NCBI RefSeq assembly: GCF_007981265.1
Contig: NZ_CP034363.1
Coordinates: forward strand, 2,418,001 to 2,482,000
DNA: 64,000 nt
Source of the DNA: Pantoea sp. CCBC3-3-1
Lineage (GTDB): Bacteria; Pseudomonadota; Gammaproteobacteria; Enterobacterales; Enterobacteriaceae
Direction: 5' to 3'
The position numbers and the translations under genes were made by a program. Position 1 is the first letter of the stretch. The number at the start of each line of letters is the position of its first letter. Of this stretch, positions 53,439-64,000 are shown one piece after another. Under the pieces are notes generated by a model, which saw nothing but the letters and a program-made list of their open reading frames with translations, was not told where the DNA came from and made no database searches.

Positions 53439-54971
53439 TTAGCGTTTCAAACGCACCATGTGTTTCATTAACAGCCGAAACAGCTGGGTGCGACGACGCA
53501 TAAAGCGATTTTCCAGCTTCAGGCCCGCCTCGCCTTTTTCGCCAAAACGCATGACTTTATCCGCCCAGGGCTGCCAGGCGGGCCAGCTCAGTTCTCCCGG
53601 CAGCTGATGGGAAAACACACTCGCCTCTCTGGCAAAGTTCAGCCAGTATTCGCTGACCTTTCGGGCAAAAAGACGGTCATTATCGGTAAATGGCCGTTTA
53701 CCCATCGTCGAGGCAAGCGCATCCAGCGTATTGAATACGTAGGGGATTTCGTTGCCGTGCCAGGTACCCTCAGGATAGATATCCCGCGAGTTTTCTGAAA
53801 CGTAATCAAAATAGTAACGCCAGACAGGGACCCCAATGCGATGCTGAGAAAGGGCGACGACGTATCCCATCGTGGTAAAAGTGACATCCCTTGCCACCAG
53901 CCTGCCCAGCCGATCGTCGTCATAAACGCCGTCGTATAACATACGGATTAGCTTCAACCGCAGTCCCGGACGCCGTGCATGGCGTAGCTCTTTAATTATT
54001 TTTCCCGGATTGACGCCAAAATAGTTGAGCACGCTGGCTTCATCACTGTTGCTGCCAATCATCAGCGGCAGCTTTTGCTGCCGGGAGGCGTTAAAGACAT
54101 CCAGCACCGGCTGCGGTAATACCCGATCGCCCGCAATGGCAACCGGCCCGTTAGCAAAAGCGGGATCGAGCGGCCAGAAAGCTTCAGCAGGCAAAGCGCG
54201 AAGCTGTTCGGCGGTGGCGTTCGTCAGGTTAAAATGATGACTAAGTTTTTCACCGGTTTTCAGCGCCGTTTCCCGAGGAATATCGGGGAGCGCATAAGGA
54301 CTTTGCGCAATCCCCTTATGAAACAGGCCGACGGCCAGCGGCGAGGCGAAAAGTGACAGAACGCTGCGGGCGCCAGAGGATTCACCAAAAATAGTGACGT
54401 TATGTCTGTCGCCGCCAAATGAATCGATATTGCGTTGAACCCATTGCAGCGCAGCAATTTGATCGAGTAAGGCGAAGTTATTGACGACTTCGCCAGCGGG
54501 ATATTCTTTATCCAACGCCGGATGGGCGAAAAAGCCCAGATGCCCCAGCCGGTAATTCAGGGTAACGACCACCACACCTTGCGATGCCAGCGGCGCGCCA
54601 ATGTAGGGCGTTAATCCACCCGCCCCGATACTGAAGCCGCCCCCGTGGATCCAGACCATCACGGGCAAAGGCTTTGATGGCTCGGTTTCAGGCGTCCAGA
54701 CGTTAAGATAAAGACAATCCTCACTGAAAACGCCCGGATCTCCGCCACCCACGGCGACGCAATAATCCCGGTTTTGCCAGCTGGCGGCAGACCACTGGAT
54801 GGCATCCCGCTCGCCCTGCCATGGCTGAACGGGTTTAGGCGGCTGCCAGCGCAGTTTGCCGGTTGGCGGTGCAGCGTAGGGAATTCCCCGAAAAACAAAA
54901 ATTCCCTCTTCCAGGCGTCCGCGTAACGCTCCTTCAGCCGTACCAATCCTTAACAATTGCTCGTTTTTCAT
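53439..54971 (-). CDS. Type B carboxylesterase
   Basis: A 510-residue alpha/beta hydrolase of the carboxylesterase B family. N-terminal FRGIPYAAPPTGKLRWQPP, SEDCLYLNVWTP and the oxyanion-hole motif VWIHGGGFSIGAG are present. The nucleophile Ser is in GESSGARSV (family GESAG), and a His near WHGNEIPYVF is the likely charge-relay base. It hydrolyses carboxylic esters; substrate unknown. No signal peptide is seen, so it is cytoplasmic. The aromatic-acid permease gene at 55183 lies upstream on the same strand, so an aromatic ester substrate is possible but speculative. Confidence 0.88.
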   Translation of the reverse strand: MKNEQLLRIGTAEGALRGRLEEGIFVFRGIPYAAPPTGKLRWQPPKPVQPWQGERDAIQWSAASWQNRDYCVAVGGGDPGVFSEDCLYLNVWTPETEPSKPLPVMVWIHGGGFSIGAGGLTPYIGAPLASQGVVVVTLNYRLGHLGFFAHPALDKEYPAGEVVNNFALLDQIAALQWVQRNIDSFGGDRHNVTIFGESSGARSVLSLFASPLAVGLFHKGIAQSPYALPDIPRETALKTGEKLSHHFNLTNATAEQLRALPAEAFWPLDPAFANGPVAIAGDRVLPQPVLDVFNASRQQKLPLMIGSNSDEASVLNYFGVNPGKIIKELRHARRPGLRLKLIRMLYDGVYDDDRLGRLVARDVTFTTMGYVVALSQHRIGVPVWRYYFDYVSENSRDIYPEGTWHGNEIPYVFNTLDALASTMGKRPFTDNDRLFARKVSEYWLNFAREASVFSHQLPGELSWPAWQPWADKVMRFGEKGEAGLKLENRFMRRRTQLFRLLMKHMVRLKR

Positions 54972-55130
54972 TATTCTGTCATTACGCCATTAATAGCCTG
55001 TCGACTATTATTTGTAGACTGGAAACCTTTGTCCAACACTGGCGGTCATTTACAGATTATGCTTACCCCAGTCTCATTTTTAACTGGGCGGCAGGGAATA
55101 TAAATCCCAATAATTCAACAGGTTTACCAG

Positions 55131-55151
55131 CCGGATGCGCTCTGCATCCGG
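55131..55151. repeat. REP-like palindrome
   Basis: CCGGATGC (55131-55138) and GCATCCGG (55144-55151) form an eight-base stem with a five-base loop. The sequence resembles one arm of enterobacterial REP elements and lies 31 bases past the stop of the permease gene. There is no T tract. Confidence 0.5.
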
Positions 55152-55182
55152 AGACGGACATTCTGCTTTCTCGCCGGTAAAA

Positions 55183-56514
55183 TTACGCCTGCCCGACTCG
55201 GGTATGGCCATAACGGCTTTTCGCCAACAGCATCAGCGAGGTCAATACCGCCGGGATCGCCAGGCTGGTAAAGACCTCGGTGATATGCCAGCCCATAGAG
55301 AGCATCTGCGCACCGGCAAACGCGCTGAGTATGGCGCCCATTCGCCCTACGCCATGCATCCAACTGGAACCTGTGGCCCTGGCATGCGTGGGATAATAGC
55401 TGGCGGAAAGCGCGTTCATGCCGGTATTGGCTCCGTTCAGACAGAAGCCGCTACAGAAGGCAATCAGGCTGAGGATCAGCGTTTCTGCCGGCGCATAGCC
55501 AATGGCGACGGTCGCGATAGCGCCGGTGAAATAGATCGCCGCCAGCGCCAGGTTAGCGTTAAAACGATCCATTACCCAACCGGCAAAGAGCGAACCTACC
55601 GTTCCGCCGGCCTGATACATCGCCGTGACCAACGCCGCCTCGGTGACGGTCATCCCCATATCTTTTACCAGCGACGGTAACCAGCTTCCGATCAGATAGA
55701 CCAGAAACAGCCCCATAAAATAGCTGCCCCACAGCAGCGTACTGCCGAGCAGATAAGGTCGGGTTAACACCAGTTTTACTGCGCCCTGACGCTGGGCTTT
55801 TTCATCCATTGCAAATTCACAGTCGTGACGAACCTGACCGGGCGCCATTTTCTCAACGATCTGGCGAATCTGTTGGGGAGGCGCCTGGCGGGCAAGCAGG
55901 AAACGCACGGATTCAGGTAGCCATTTCAGCAGCATCGGCACAATCAGCATCGGCAACAGGCCGCCCAGCACCAGCACGGCGTGCCAGCCAAAGTTAGGGA
56001 TCAGCCAGGAAGCCGCAAAGCCTCCACCTGCCGCGCCAAAGGTGAAGCCGCAGAACACCACGGTAATAATGAAAGCGCGTTTGCGTTCGGGAGAGTATTC
56101 CGCCACCAGCGTACCCACATTGGGCATTGCCGCTCCCAGCCCAAGCCCGGTCAGGAAGCGGAACAGCATCATTTGATCGAGATTTTGTGAGAAGGCGGTG
56201 GCCAGCGTCCATAAACCAAAGAAAAACACGCTGCTAATAATGATCACCCGGCGACCAAAGCGGTCTGCCAACGGCCCTGCAAACATCGCCCCCAGCGCCA
56301 AACCGATCAGCGCAGCGCTGATGACCACGCCCAACTGAGTGGTGCTTACGCCCCATGACGTTTTTAACGCCGGCGCAATAAAGCCCATTAACGCAATGTC
56401 CATTCCATCCATTGCTACCACTGCAAAACAGAGGGCAATGATTCTTTGCTGATAGCGGCTGATGCTGCCTTCGTTGATCAAGGCACGCACATCTGTCGCA
56501 GCGATACTCTCCAC
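55183..56514 (-). CDS. Aromatic acid:H+ symporter family permease
   Basis: A 443-residue, 12-segment major facilitator protein. An N-terminal VESIAATDVRALINEG is followed by AVVAMDGMDIALMGFIAPAL, with the Asp residues in the first membrane segment typical of the PcaK/MhpT (aromatic acid:H+ symporter) group, and the loop motif GPLADRFGRR. It probably imports 4-hydroxybenzoate, protocatechuate or a related acid. I chose the GTG at 56514, seven bases after GGAG, because it aligns with family N-termini; the reading frame stays open 55 codons further upstream. It is divergent from a PcaQ-like regulator. No ring-cleavage genes lie in the window. Confidence 0.83.
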   Translation of the reverse strand: MESIAATDVRALINEGSISRYQQRIIALCFAVVAMDGMDIALMGFIAPALKTSWGVSTTQLGVVISAALIGLALGAMFAGPLADRFGRRVIIISSVFFFGLWTLATAFSQNLDQMMLFRFLTGLGLGAAMPNVGTLVAEYSPERKRAFIITVVFCGFTFGAAGGGFAASWLIPNFGWHAVLVLGGLLPMLIVPMLLKWLPESVRFLLARQAPPQQIRQIVEKMAPGQVRHDCEFAMDEKAQRQGAVKLVLTRPYLLGSTLLWGSYFMGLFLVYLIGSWLPSLVKDMGMTVTEAALVTAMYQAGGTVGSLFAGWVMDRFNANLALAAIYFTGAIATVAIGYAPAETLILSLIAFCSGFCLNGANTGMNALSASYYPTHARATGSSWMHGVGRMGAILSAFAGAQMLSMGWHITEVFTSLAIPAVLTSLMLLAKSRYGHTRVGQA

Positions 56515-56825
56515 GTTAGCGCTCCATAGCCAGGGTTGCACAGATAAGCTGGCTGTCGGTTCCTGAAAAAAGTGTCGGCTATCATAACGGATCGTCGGGC
56601 GCTCTGGCTGCAAAATTATGTGCTTTTCTGCTGCGATTTGGCATAAAAAAGCGAGCATCCTCAAGGACATTGGGGGCATCTATCGCTTTAACTGATGATT
56701 TAGCCAGTCAGCTAAGGGTGGAGGTTATGGAAAAGCGGGCTAATGTTAATTAAGTTTTGCAATATGGTTAACATTTATCTTTACAGAGGCTTGCCTGCTA
56801 CCCGCCTCGCTGACTACTCTGGGAT
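56515..56825. other. Divergent control region, permease / LysR regulator
   Basis: A 311-base gap between the permease and its divergent LysR regulator. A promoter for each is expected. An ATAACC half-site like that of PcaQ operators occurs near 56730 on the minus strand, without a convincing second half. Confidence 0.35.
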
Positions 56826-57755
56826 ATGGAAAAAAATTATCTGTTTAACCAGCGCATTCGCCTGCGCCATCTGCATACTTTTGTCGCCGTCGCTCAGCAA
56901 GGAACGCTGGGGCGCGCCGCAGAAGTCCTTTCTCTCAGTCAGCCAGCGCTTTCTAAAACGCTTAACGAACTGGAAGAGCTGGTGGGAGCAAGGCTGCTTG
57001 AACGCGGTCGTTTAGGCGCTCAGCTTACCGTTATGGGCGAGCAGTTTCTCATTCATGCCGTCCGTATTCTGGATGCGCTCAACCATGCCGGACAATCTTT
57101 CAGCCCTGCAAAACCGCAGCAGCCTGATGTATTGCGCGTTGGCGTTTTAACCACCGTCGCGCTGGGCATGCTGCCGTCAATCCTTGAACGTTTTCATTTG
57201 CAGCAGCCACAGACTGTCGTGCAGGTAGCGACATTGCATAACAATGTCTTGCTGGCTGGCCTGAAGGCAGGCGAGTTTGATGTTGGCATTGGCCGTATGG
57301 CCGATCTGGATATGATGGCGGGCCTGACTTATGAACTGCTTTTCCTTGAGTCTTTAAGGTTGGTGGTAGGCCCGGATCATCCGCTCCTGCGTGACAACGT
57401 CACGCTCTCACGCGCCATGAGCTGGCCGGTGGTGATCTCACCGGAAGGCACCGCGCCCAGACGGCTGGCGGAAGCGATGCTGGAGGCACAGGGTTGCCAG
57501 CTCCCCGGCACGCTGGTTGAAACCTCAGCCACGTCTCTCGCGCGCCAGCTGGCGCTCCGTTATAACTATGTCTGGTTTGTTCCTTCCGGCGCGGTTAAAG
57601 AAGATTTAATGCACCGTTCTCTCACCGCCCTGCCGATTGCCTCACACGGGCCTGGCGAACCGGTCGGTATTATCACCCGCTCCGGCGCACCGCTCAGCCT
57701 CAGTGCCGAAGTGTTGATGGCCGTCACCCGTAAAACCTCTGCGGATTGCGCTTAG
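56826..57755 (+). CDS. PcaQ-like LysR-family regulator
   Basis: A 309-residue LysR protein. The N-terminus RIRLRHLHTFVAVAQQGTLGRAAEVLSLSQPALSKTLNELE resembles PcaQ, activator of protocatechuate catabolism. The effector domain follows with DPHPLL-like PDHPLLRDN. It is divergent from the aromatic acid permease and is its likely regulator, responding to an aromatic acid or a ring-cleavage product. It is convergent with smrA, overlapping it by four bases. Confidence 0.8.
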   Translation: MEKNYLFNQRIRLRHLHTFVAVAQQGTLGRAAEVLSLSQPALSKTLNELEELVGARLLERGRLGAQLTVMGEQFLIHAVRILDALNHAGQSFSPAKPQQPDVLRVGVLTTVALGMLPSILERFHLQQPQTVVQVATLHNNVLLAGLKAGEFDVGIGRMADLDMMAGLTYELLFLESLRLVVGPDHPLLRDNVTLSRAMSWPVVISPEGTAPRRLAEAMLEAQGCQLPGTLVETSATSLARQLALRYNYVWFVPSGAVKEDLMHRSLTALPIASHGPGEPVGIITRSGAPLSLSAEVLMAVTRKTSADCA

Positions 57756-58318
57756 CGACTGCGCTTGGCATGGCGCTCGCGATTTTCCAGACGCGCCTGC
57801 TCGCTTTTTTTCAGGCCAACATAGCAGGCTCCGCTGCCGCCATGATGACGCTGCGCACTGCAAAAGGCTTGCACCTGCTCAAACTGTGGCAGCCAGCGTG
57901 CCAGATAGCTGCGCACAATATTGGCATGAGCGTCATCCTCTCGCCCCTTACCATGAATAATCAGTAGATTACGAAAGTTATCTCGCTGTGCCTGGAGCAT
58001 AAAACTGTAAAGGGACTGTCGGCAGGTTTCGACCGGCTGACGCAGAAGATTAAGACTGGCATCGAGCGGATATTTCCCCTGCCGCAGCTTATCCAGCACG
58101 CCCTGTTGGATCCCCTCCGCTTTGTACTCCAGTGGCAAACTAAGGGGAATAACATTCAGAAAGCCGCTGGTCAGCGGATTGTCCAGCTGCGCATCATCTT
58201 CAAATGCGCGGGGAGATTTTGGTGAGGGGGATTTCAACCAGTGGATATTTGCGCAATCCTTCAGCGGCGTGACGTCTTCCATCGCGTCTTTGAACAGATC
58301 TTCATCTTTAAGGCTCAT
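57752..58318 (-). CDS. smrA: Smr-domain endonuclease SmrA
   Basis: A 188-residue protein matching E. coli SmrA (YdaL), with LKDCANIHWLKSP near the N-terminus and a C-terminal Smr domain: LLIIHGKGREDDAHANIVRSYLARWL and HHGGSGACYVGLKK. Smr domains nick DNA or bind RNA; SmrA function is not well defined. Start at MSLKDEDLF (a second ATG lies three bases upstream). In E. coli ogt and the abg genes separate smrA from fnr; here they are absent and the two genes are divergent neighbours. Confidence 0.92.
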   Translation of the reverse strand: MSLKDEDLFKDAMEDVTPLKDCANIHWLKSPSPKSPRAFEDDAQLDNPLTSGFLNVIPLSLPLEYKAEGIQQGVLDKLRQGKYPLDASLNLLRQPVETCRQSLYSFMLQAQRDNFRNLLIIHGKGREDDAHANIVRSYLARWLPQFEQVQAFCSAQRHHGGSGACYVGLKKSEQARLENRERHAKRSR

Positions 58319-58541
58319 CATACGGGTCCCCCGGTGGCAACAGATAAATGATGATGTGGTGACACAACCCACCGCGGTAGTTTAGCAAAAATTCAGCCCG
58401 GAACGCGCGTTGAATACGGCAGATCGTCCGGACAGCGTAAACCGCTGGTTCCGGCAAAAAAGTTGCGATGAAACACTGGTTATGTAACCAATAATCGACA
58501 AGCAGAAGGAAAGTTTGTTTTTAGATGGATTTTTAAACGGA

Positions 58542-58609
58542 ATGTCACTAAACATGACATCCCTGGCTTTTCCAGGGATAAATCACGCGTGATGAGTTCA
58601 CTTTAGTGA
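58542..58609. repeat. Four tandem palindromes upstream of fnr
   Basis: ATGTCA/TGACAT (58542-58560), CCCTGG/CCAGGG (58561-58577), the perfect palindrome ATCACGCGTGAT (58582-58593) and TCACTTTAGTGA (58598-58609) follow each other within 70 bases. They may be operator sites or an RNA structure in a leader. Confidence 0.6.
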
Positions 58610-58625
58610 CTAAAAAGTGTTAAAA

Positions 58626-58639
58626 TTGACCTCAATCAA
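58626..58639 (+). promoter_or_regulatory. FNR box at fnr promoter
   Basis: TTGACCTCAATCAA matches TTGAT-N4-ATCAA with one change. It lies 21-34 bases before the fnr start codon, fitting the negative autoregulation known for E. coli fnr. Confidence 0.75.
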
Positions 58640-58659
58640 TAATTACTCGAGCCACTACT

Positions 58660-59415
58660 ATGATCCCGGAAAAGCGTGTCATCAACAGACGTATACAGTC
58701 TGGCGGTTGTGCGATTCACTGTCAGGATTGCAGCATCAGCCAGCTCTGTATTCCCTTCACGCTGAACGAGCACGAACTCGATCAGTTGGATAATATTATC
58801 GAGCGCAAAAAGCCAATCCAGAAAGGCCAAACGCTGTTTAAAGCGGGCGATGAACTCAAGTCGCTGTATGCGATTCGTTCCGGGAGCATAAAGAGCTACA
58901 CCATTACCGAACAGGGTGATGAGCAGATTACCGGCTTCCATCTTGCCGGTGACCTGGTGGGATTTGATGCTATCAGCGTGGGTCAGCATCCGAGCTTCTC
59001 TCAGGCGCTGGAAACCGCGATGGTTTGCGAAATTCCATTCGAAACGCTGGACGACCTCTCCGGAAAAATGCCCAGCCTGCGTCAGCAAATGATGCGCCTG
59101 ATGAGCGGCGAAATCAAAGGCGATCAGGAGATGATTCTGCTGCTGTCCAAAAAGAATGCGGAAGAGCGTCTGGCGGCCTTTATTTACGGCCTGTCCCGTC
59201 GGTTTGGCGAGCGCGGCTTTTCTCAGCGTGAGTTTCGTCTGACCATGACGCGCGGCGATATCGGCAACTATCTTGGACTGACAGTTGAAACAATCAGCCG
59301 ACTGCTGGGCCGATTTCAGAAAAGCGGCATGCTGGCCGTAAAAGGTAAATACATCACCATTGAAAATCACGATGAGCTGTCGATGCTGGCAGGCCAGAGC
59401 CGCGCCATCGCCTGA
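58660..59415 (+). CDS. fnr: Anaerobic global regulator FNR
   Basis: A 251-residue CRP/FNR-family regulator nearly identical to E. coli FNR. The four cluster ligands are Cys21, Cys24 and Cys30 ([11 protein letters not shown]) and one near residue 123 (MVCEIPFE), shifted by one against E. coli by an inserted residue at the N-terminus. The DNA-recognition helix is in [19 protein letters not shown]. It binds a 4Fe-4S cluster that is lost in oxygen and activates anaerobic genes. The diol dehydratase locus, whose enzyme and activase are oxygen-sensitive, would be a natural target, but I do not see an FNR box at its promoter. Confidence 0.97.
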   Translation: MIPEKRVINRRIQSGGCAIHCQDCSISQLCIPFTLNEHELDQLDNIIERKKPIQKGQTLFKAGDELKSLYAIRSGSIKSYTITEQGDEQITGFHLAGDLVGFDAISVGQHPSFSQALETAMVCEIPFETLDDLSGKMPSLRQQMMRLMSGEIKGDQEMILLLSKKNAEERLAAFIYGLSRRFGERGFSQREFRLTMTRGDIGNYLGLTVETISRLLGRFQKSGMLAVKGKYITIENHDELSMLAGQSRAIA

Positions 59416-59676
59416 TTTTTACTGCCGGGTCGCTCAGATCCGGCGCTTCCTTCCCCCTGTTTTCCTCTCCCTCTTCGTCTTATCATTCTTCAACATATAA
59501 ATAAAAACGAACGCTTTCAGTGAGCTTCGAGGTAAGAATGCGAGCCTTATCGCACTCGCCGTCTGAGAGAAGCTTTAATTGTTATAATATTGATCTGACA
59601 GTGACTTTTTGTTTCTCCTCCCGCTATGATTGGGCTATCTTTTAATCTGACACGCATAGCGTATGGAGAACCCGTT

Positions 59677-60627
59677 ATGGCTAAGTATCAAAACATTCTC
59701 GTGGCGATCGACCCGCAGCAGGACGACCAGCCTGCGCTTCGCCGCGCTGTTTATCTTAACCAGCGTCTCGGTGGCCGCATCACGGCTTTTTTGCCTATCT
59801 ATGACTTTTCCTACGAGATGACCACGCTGCTTTCCCCTGACGAACGGACTACCATGCGTAAAGGCGTTGTCAGCCAGCGTACTGAATGGATCCGCGAGCA
59901 GGCTAAGGCCTATCTTGATGCAGGCGTAAACATTGAAGTGAAGGTCATCTGGCACAACCGGCCTTTCGAAGCGATTATTCAGGAAGTGCTGGATGGCGGC
60001 TACGATCTGTTGCTAAAAATGGCCCATCAGCATGACCGGCTTCAGGCAGTGGTATTTACCCCCACCGACTGGCATCTGTTGCGTAAATGCCCTTGCCCGG
60101 TCTGGATGGTAAAAGACCAGCCGTGGCCTGAGGGCGGCAAAGCCGTCGTGGCGGTAAACCTGGCGAGTGAAGAACCTCATCACGACCCCCTGAATACCAG
60201 GCTGGTAAAGGAGACGCTGGAACTGGCGGAACTGGTCAATCATACAGAGGTTCACCTGGTGGGAGCCTACCCCGTTACCCCCATCAATATTGCGATTGAA
60301 CTGCCAGACTTTGATCCGAGCGTGTACAACGACGCGATTCGCGGGCAGCACCTGCTGGCAATGAAAGCGTTAAGGCAAAAATTCAGTATTGATGAAAAAT
60401 ACACCCACGTTGATAAAGGACTGCCGGAAGAGGTGATCCCGAGCCTCGCCAGTCATCTTGATGCCGGCGTGGTGGTGTTGGGAACCATTGGACGTACCGG
60501 CCTCTCCGCTGCCTTTTTGGGTAACACGGCCGAGCAGGTTATTGACCATCTGCGTTGCGATCTGCTGGCAATCAAGCCTGAAGGTTTTACTTCCCCGGTC
60601 GAACTGGACGACGACGAGGACGATTGA
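59677..60627 (+). CDS. uspE: Universal stress protein UspE
   Basis: A 316-residue protein with two tandem Usp domains, the same length as E. coli UspE. The first begins [22 protein letters not shown]; the second ends [26 protein letters not shown], a nucleotide-binding-like motif. It is implicated in stress survival, motility and aggregation in E. coli. I choose the ATG in CCCGTTATGGC (MAKYQ) after GGAG; an upstream start at 59626 is not supported. Order fnr-uspE is conserved in enterics. Confidence 0.95.
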   Translation: MAKYQNILVAIDPQQDDQPALRRAVYLNQRLGGRITAFLPIYDFSYEMTTLLSPDERTTMRKGVVSQRTEWIREQAKAYLDAGVNIEVKVIWHNRPFEAIIQEVLDGGYDLLLKMAHQHDRLQAVVFTPTDWHLLRKCPCPVWMVKDQPWPEGGKAVVAVNLASEEPHHDPLNTRLVKETLELAELVNHTEVHLVGAYPVTPINIAIELPDFDPSVYNDAIRGQHLLAMKALRQKFSIDEKYTHVDKGLPEEVIPSLASHLDAGVVVLGTIGRTGLSAAFLGNTAEQVIDHLRCDLLAIKPEGFTSPVELDDDEDD

Positions 60628-60639
60628 CGGGAGAAGAAG

Positions 60640-60664
60640 AAAGGCCGGGGGAAGCCCGGCCTTT
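60640..60664. terminator. Bidirectional terminator, uspE / pntB
   Basis: Ten-base stem AAAGGCCGGG (60640-60649) and CCCGGCCTTT (60655-60664) with a five-base loop, placed between the convergent uspE and pntB genes. Confidence 0.85.
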
Positions 60665-60671
60665 AACGACG

Positions 60672-62060
60672 TTATAACGCTTTCAAAATGGCGTCGACGG
60701 TGGCTTTTGCATCGCCGAACAGCATCTGGGTATTCTCTTTAAAGAACAGCGGGTTTTGCACACCGGCATAGCCGGTATTCATTGAACGCTTAAAGACCAC
60801 CACGTTTTGCGCCTTCCACACTTCCAGAACCGGCATGCCCGCAATCGGACTACGCGGATCTTCCTGCGCGGCTGGGTTAACGGTGTCGTTAGCGCCAATC
60901 ACCAGTACGGTATCGGTATCGCTGAAGTCATCGTTGATTTCGTCCATTTCCAGCACGATATCATAAGGCACGCGAGCTTCCGCCAGCAGCACGTTCATAT
61001 GGCCTGGCAGACGTCCCGCAACCGGGTGAATACCGAAGCGCACTTTAATGCCCATTTTGCGCAGTTTCTCGGTGATTTCGGCAACCGGATATTGCGCCTG
61101 TGCCACCGCCATGCCGTAGCCTGGGGTGATAATCACTGATGACGAGTTTTTCAACAGTTCCGCCGTGCCCTGAACATCAATTTCGCGATGCTCACCCACT
61201 TCTTCACCCTCACCCGTTGAGCTGCTGTCGGTGCCAAAACCACCGGCAATTACGCTAACAAACGAGCGGTTCATCGCTTTACACATAATGTAAGAGAGGA
61301 TCGCACCGCTTGAGCCAACCAGGGCACCTGTAACAATCAGCAGGTCGTTGCTGAGCATAAAGCCCGCGGCCGCGGCTGCCCATCCTGAATAGGAGTTCAG
61401 CATTGAAACCACCACCGGCATATCCGCACCGCCAATCGACGCCACCAGATGCCAGCCAAAAGCCAGCGCGATCAGCGTCATCAGGAACAGCGCAAAGCCC
61501 TGCGCGCCGGTACTCTCAGTGCGCACAAAGATAATCAGCAGGCAGAGTGAAACCACCAGCGCCAGCAGGTTAAGCTTGTGACGATGCGGCAACGCCAGAG
61601 GGCGGGAAGAAAGCTTCCCACACAGCTTTCCATAAGCTACCAGCGAACCGGTAAAGGTAACGGCACCGATAAAGATCCCCACAAAGACTTCGGTCAGGTG
61701 GATGTTTTCCAGTACCACATCCAGCCCCGGCTCGTGGTCAAGGTAGCTGTTAAAGCCAACCAGTACCGCAGCAAGGCCAACGAAGCTATGCAAAATCGCC
61801 ACCAGCTCCGGCATTTCCGTCATTTCGACTTTTTTCGCCAGACGGACGCCGATAGCGCCACCGATCACCATAGCCAGCAGAACCCAGCCAACGCTGCTGC
61901 TGTACGGGCCAAGAATGGTTGCCAGCAGCGCGATAGCCATCCCGGCAATACCAAACAGGTTCCCCTGCTTAGAGGTTTCATGCTTCGACAGCCCCGCAAG
62001 GCTGCATATAAATAAAATTGCGGCAACAATGTATGCTGCAGTCACTAATCCGCCAGACAT
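60672..62060 (-). CDS. pntB: NAD(P) transhydrogenase subunit beta
   Basis: The 462-residue beta subunit: eight or nine membrane segments in the N-terminal half, then the soluble NADP(H)-binding domain with [20 protein letters not shown] and [16 protein letters not shown]. With PntA it couples proton entry to hydride transfer from NADH to NADP. Length equals E. coli PntB. It lies ten bases after pntA in the same operon. Confidence 0.96.
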   Translation of the reverse strand: MSGGLVTAAYIVAAILFICSLAGLSKHETSKQGNLFGIAGMAIALLATILGPYSSSVGWVLLAMVIGGAIGVRLAKKVEMTEMPELVAILHSFVGLAAVLVGFNSYLDHEPGLDVVLENIHLTEVFVGIFIGAVTFTGSLVAYGKLCGKLSSRPLALPHRHKLNLLALVVSLCLLIIFVRTESTGAQGFALFLMTLIALAFGWHLVASIGGADMPVVVSMLNSYSGWAAAAAGFMLSNDLLIVTGALVGSSGAILSYIMCKAMNRSFVSVIAGGFGTDSSSTGEGEEVGEHREIDVQGTAELLKNSSSVIITPGYGMAVAQAQYPVAEITEKLRKMGIKVRFGIHPVAGRLPGHMNVLLAEARVPYDIVLEMDEINDDFSDTDTVLVIGANDTVNPAAQEDPRSPIAGMPVLEVWKAQNVVVFKRSMNTGYAGVQNPLFFKENTQMLFGDAKATVDAILKAL

Positions 62061-62070
62061 TGATTACCCC

Positions 62071-64000
<1,930 letters not shown>

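Larger units (their letters stand above)
58319..58659. other. smrA / fnr divergent region with four palindromes
   Basis: This region holds, in order toward fnr, four inverted repeats between 58542 and 58609 and then an FNR box at 58626. It should contain promoters for both smrA and fnr. Confidence 0.6.

Noticed and set aside
56515..56679. N-terminal extension of the aromatic-acid permease
   Set aside because: The frame stays open, but the GTG at 56514 has a GGAG at proper spacing and matches family N-termini.

Overview
The window is a contiguous stretch of an enterobacterial chromosome. fnr, uspE, pntAB, smrA, the complete rhamnose regulon, aldA, pepT, osmC and ahr all read as close relatives of their E. 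coli counterparts. The background looks like Enterobacterales, perhaps Erwiniaceae (Erwinia or Pantoea type). That family placement is an inference from protein resemblance and accessory content, not a database result. I see no rRNA, tRNA, CRISPR array, insertion sequence or prophage.

Layout. 0-2.3 kb: a lipoprotein with a low-complexity tail and the aldehyde reductase ahr. 2.7-9.5 kb: an srfABC operon (membrane-anchored protein, actin/Hsp70-fold ATPase-like protein, P-loop GTPase-like protein). 9.6-12.0 kb: an enhancin-like M60 metalloprotease with a C-terminal carbohydrate-binding module. 12.2-13.0 kb: a secreted barnase-type RNase overlapping its barstar inhibitor. 13.1-20.4 kb: a chemoreceptor, an AI-2E family permease, small AraC and Rrf2 regulators, a beta-hydroxyacid dehydrogenase, a flavin-reductase-like protein and a SotB-type efflux permease. 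20.5-29.3 kb: rhaM, rhaD, rhaA, rhaB, rhaS, rhaR, rhaT and aldA. 29.4-33.1 kb: an MHS-type permease, an M20 peptidase and a divergent LysR regulator. 33.2-47.0 kb: a bacterial microcompartment (BMC) locus built on a glycyl radical diol dehydratase. 47.2-57.8 kb: an orphan DppA-type binding protein, osmC, a small DUF2158-type gene, a gene remnant, pepT, a second chemoreceptor, a carboxylesterase, and an aromatic-acid permease with a divergent PcaQ-like regulator. 57.8-63.6 kb: smrA, fnr, uspE, pntB and pntA.

The centrepiece is the BMC locus. A minus-strand run of twelve genes encodes an iron-type alcohol dehydrogenase, PduL phosphotransacylase, a PduM-like protein, a EutN/PduN-type vertex protein, a GlcG-like protein, a propionate/acetate kinase, PduA/J- and PduB-type shell proteins, a CoA-acylating aldehyde dehydrogenase, a small PduU/EutS-like shell protein, the glycyl radical enzyme and its radical-SAM activase. 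A convergent plus-strand set adds a PocR-domain sensor kinase, an AraC-type response regulator and one more hexameric shell protein. The enzyme carries His164, His281, Ser282, Cys433, Glu435 and Asp447, the glycerol/1,2-propanediol dehydratase signature rather than that of choline lyase. Together the genes describe anaerobic, B12-independent conversion of 1,2-propanediol to propionaldehyde, then propanol plus propionate and ATP.

The rhamnose regulon about 10 kb away would supply this pathway: RhaD releases L-lactaldehyde, which AldA oxidises aerobically and which can be reduced to 1,2-propanediol anaerobically. No clear dedicated lactaldehyde reductase lies in the window. Insect- or host-oriented genes (srfABC, enhancin-like protease, secreted RNase) sit next to sugar and aromatic-acid uptake, which would suit a plant- and insect-associated life style; this is inference.
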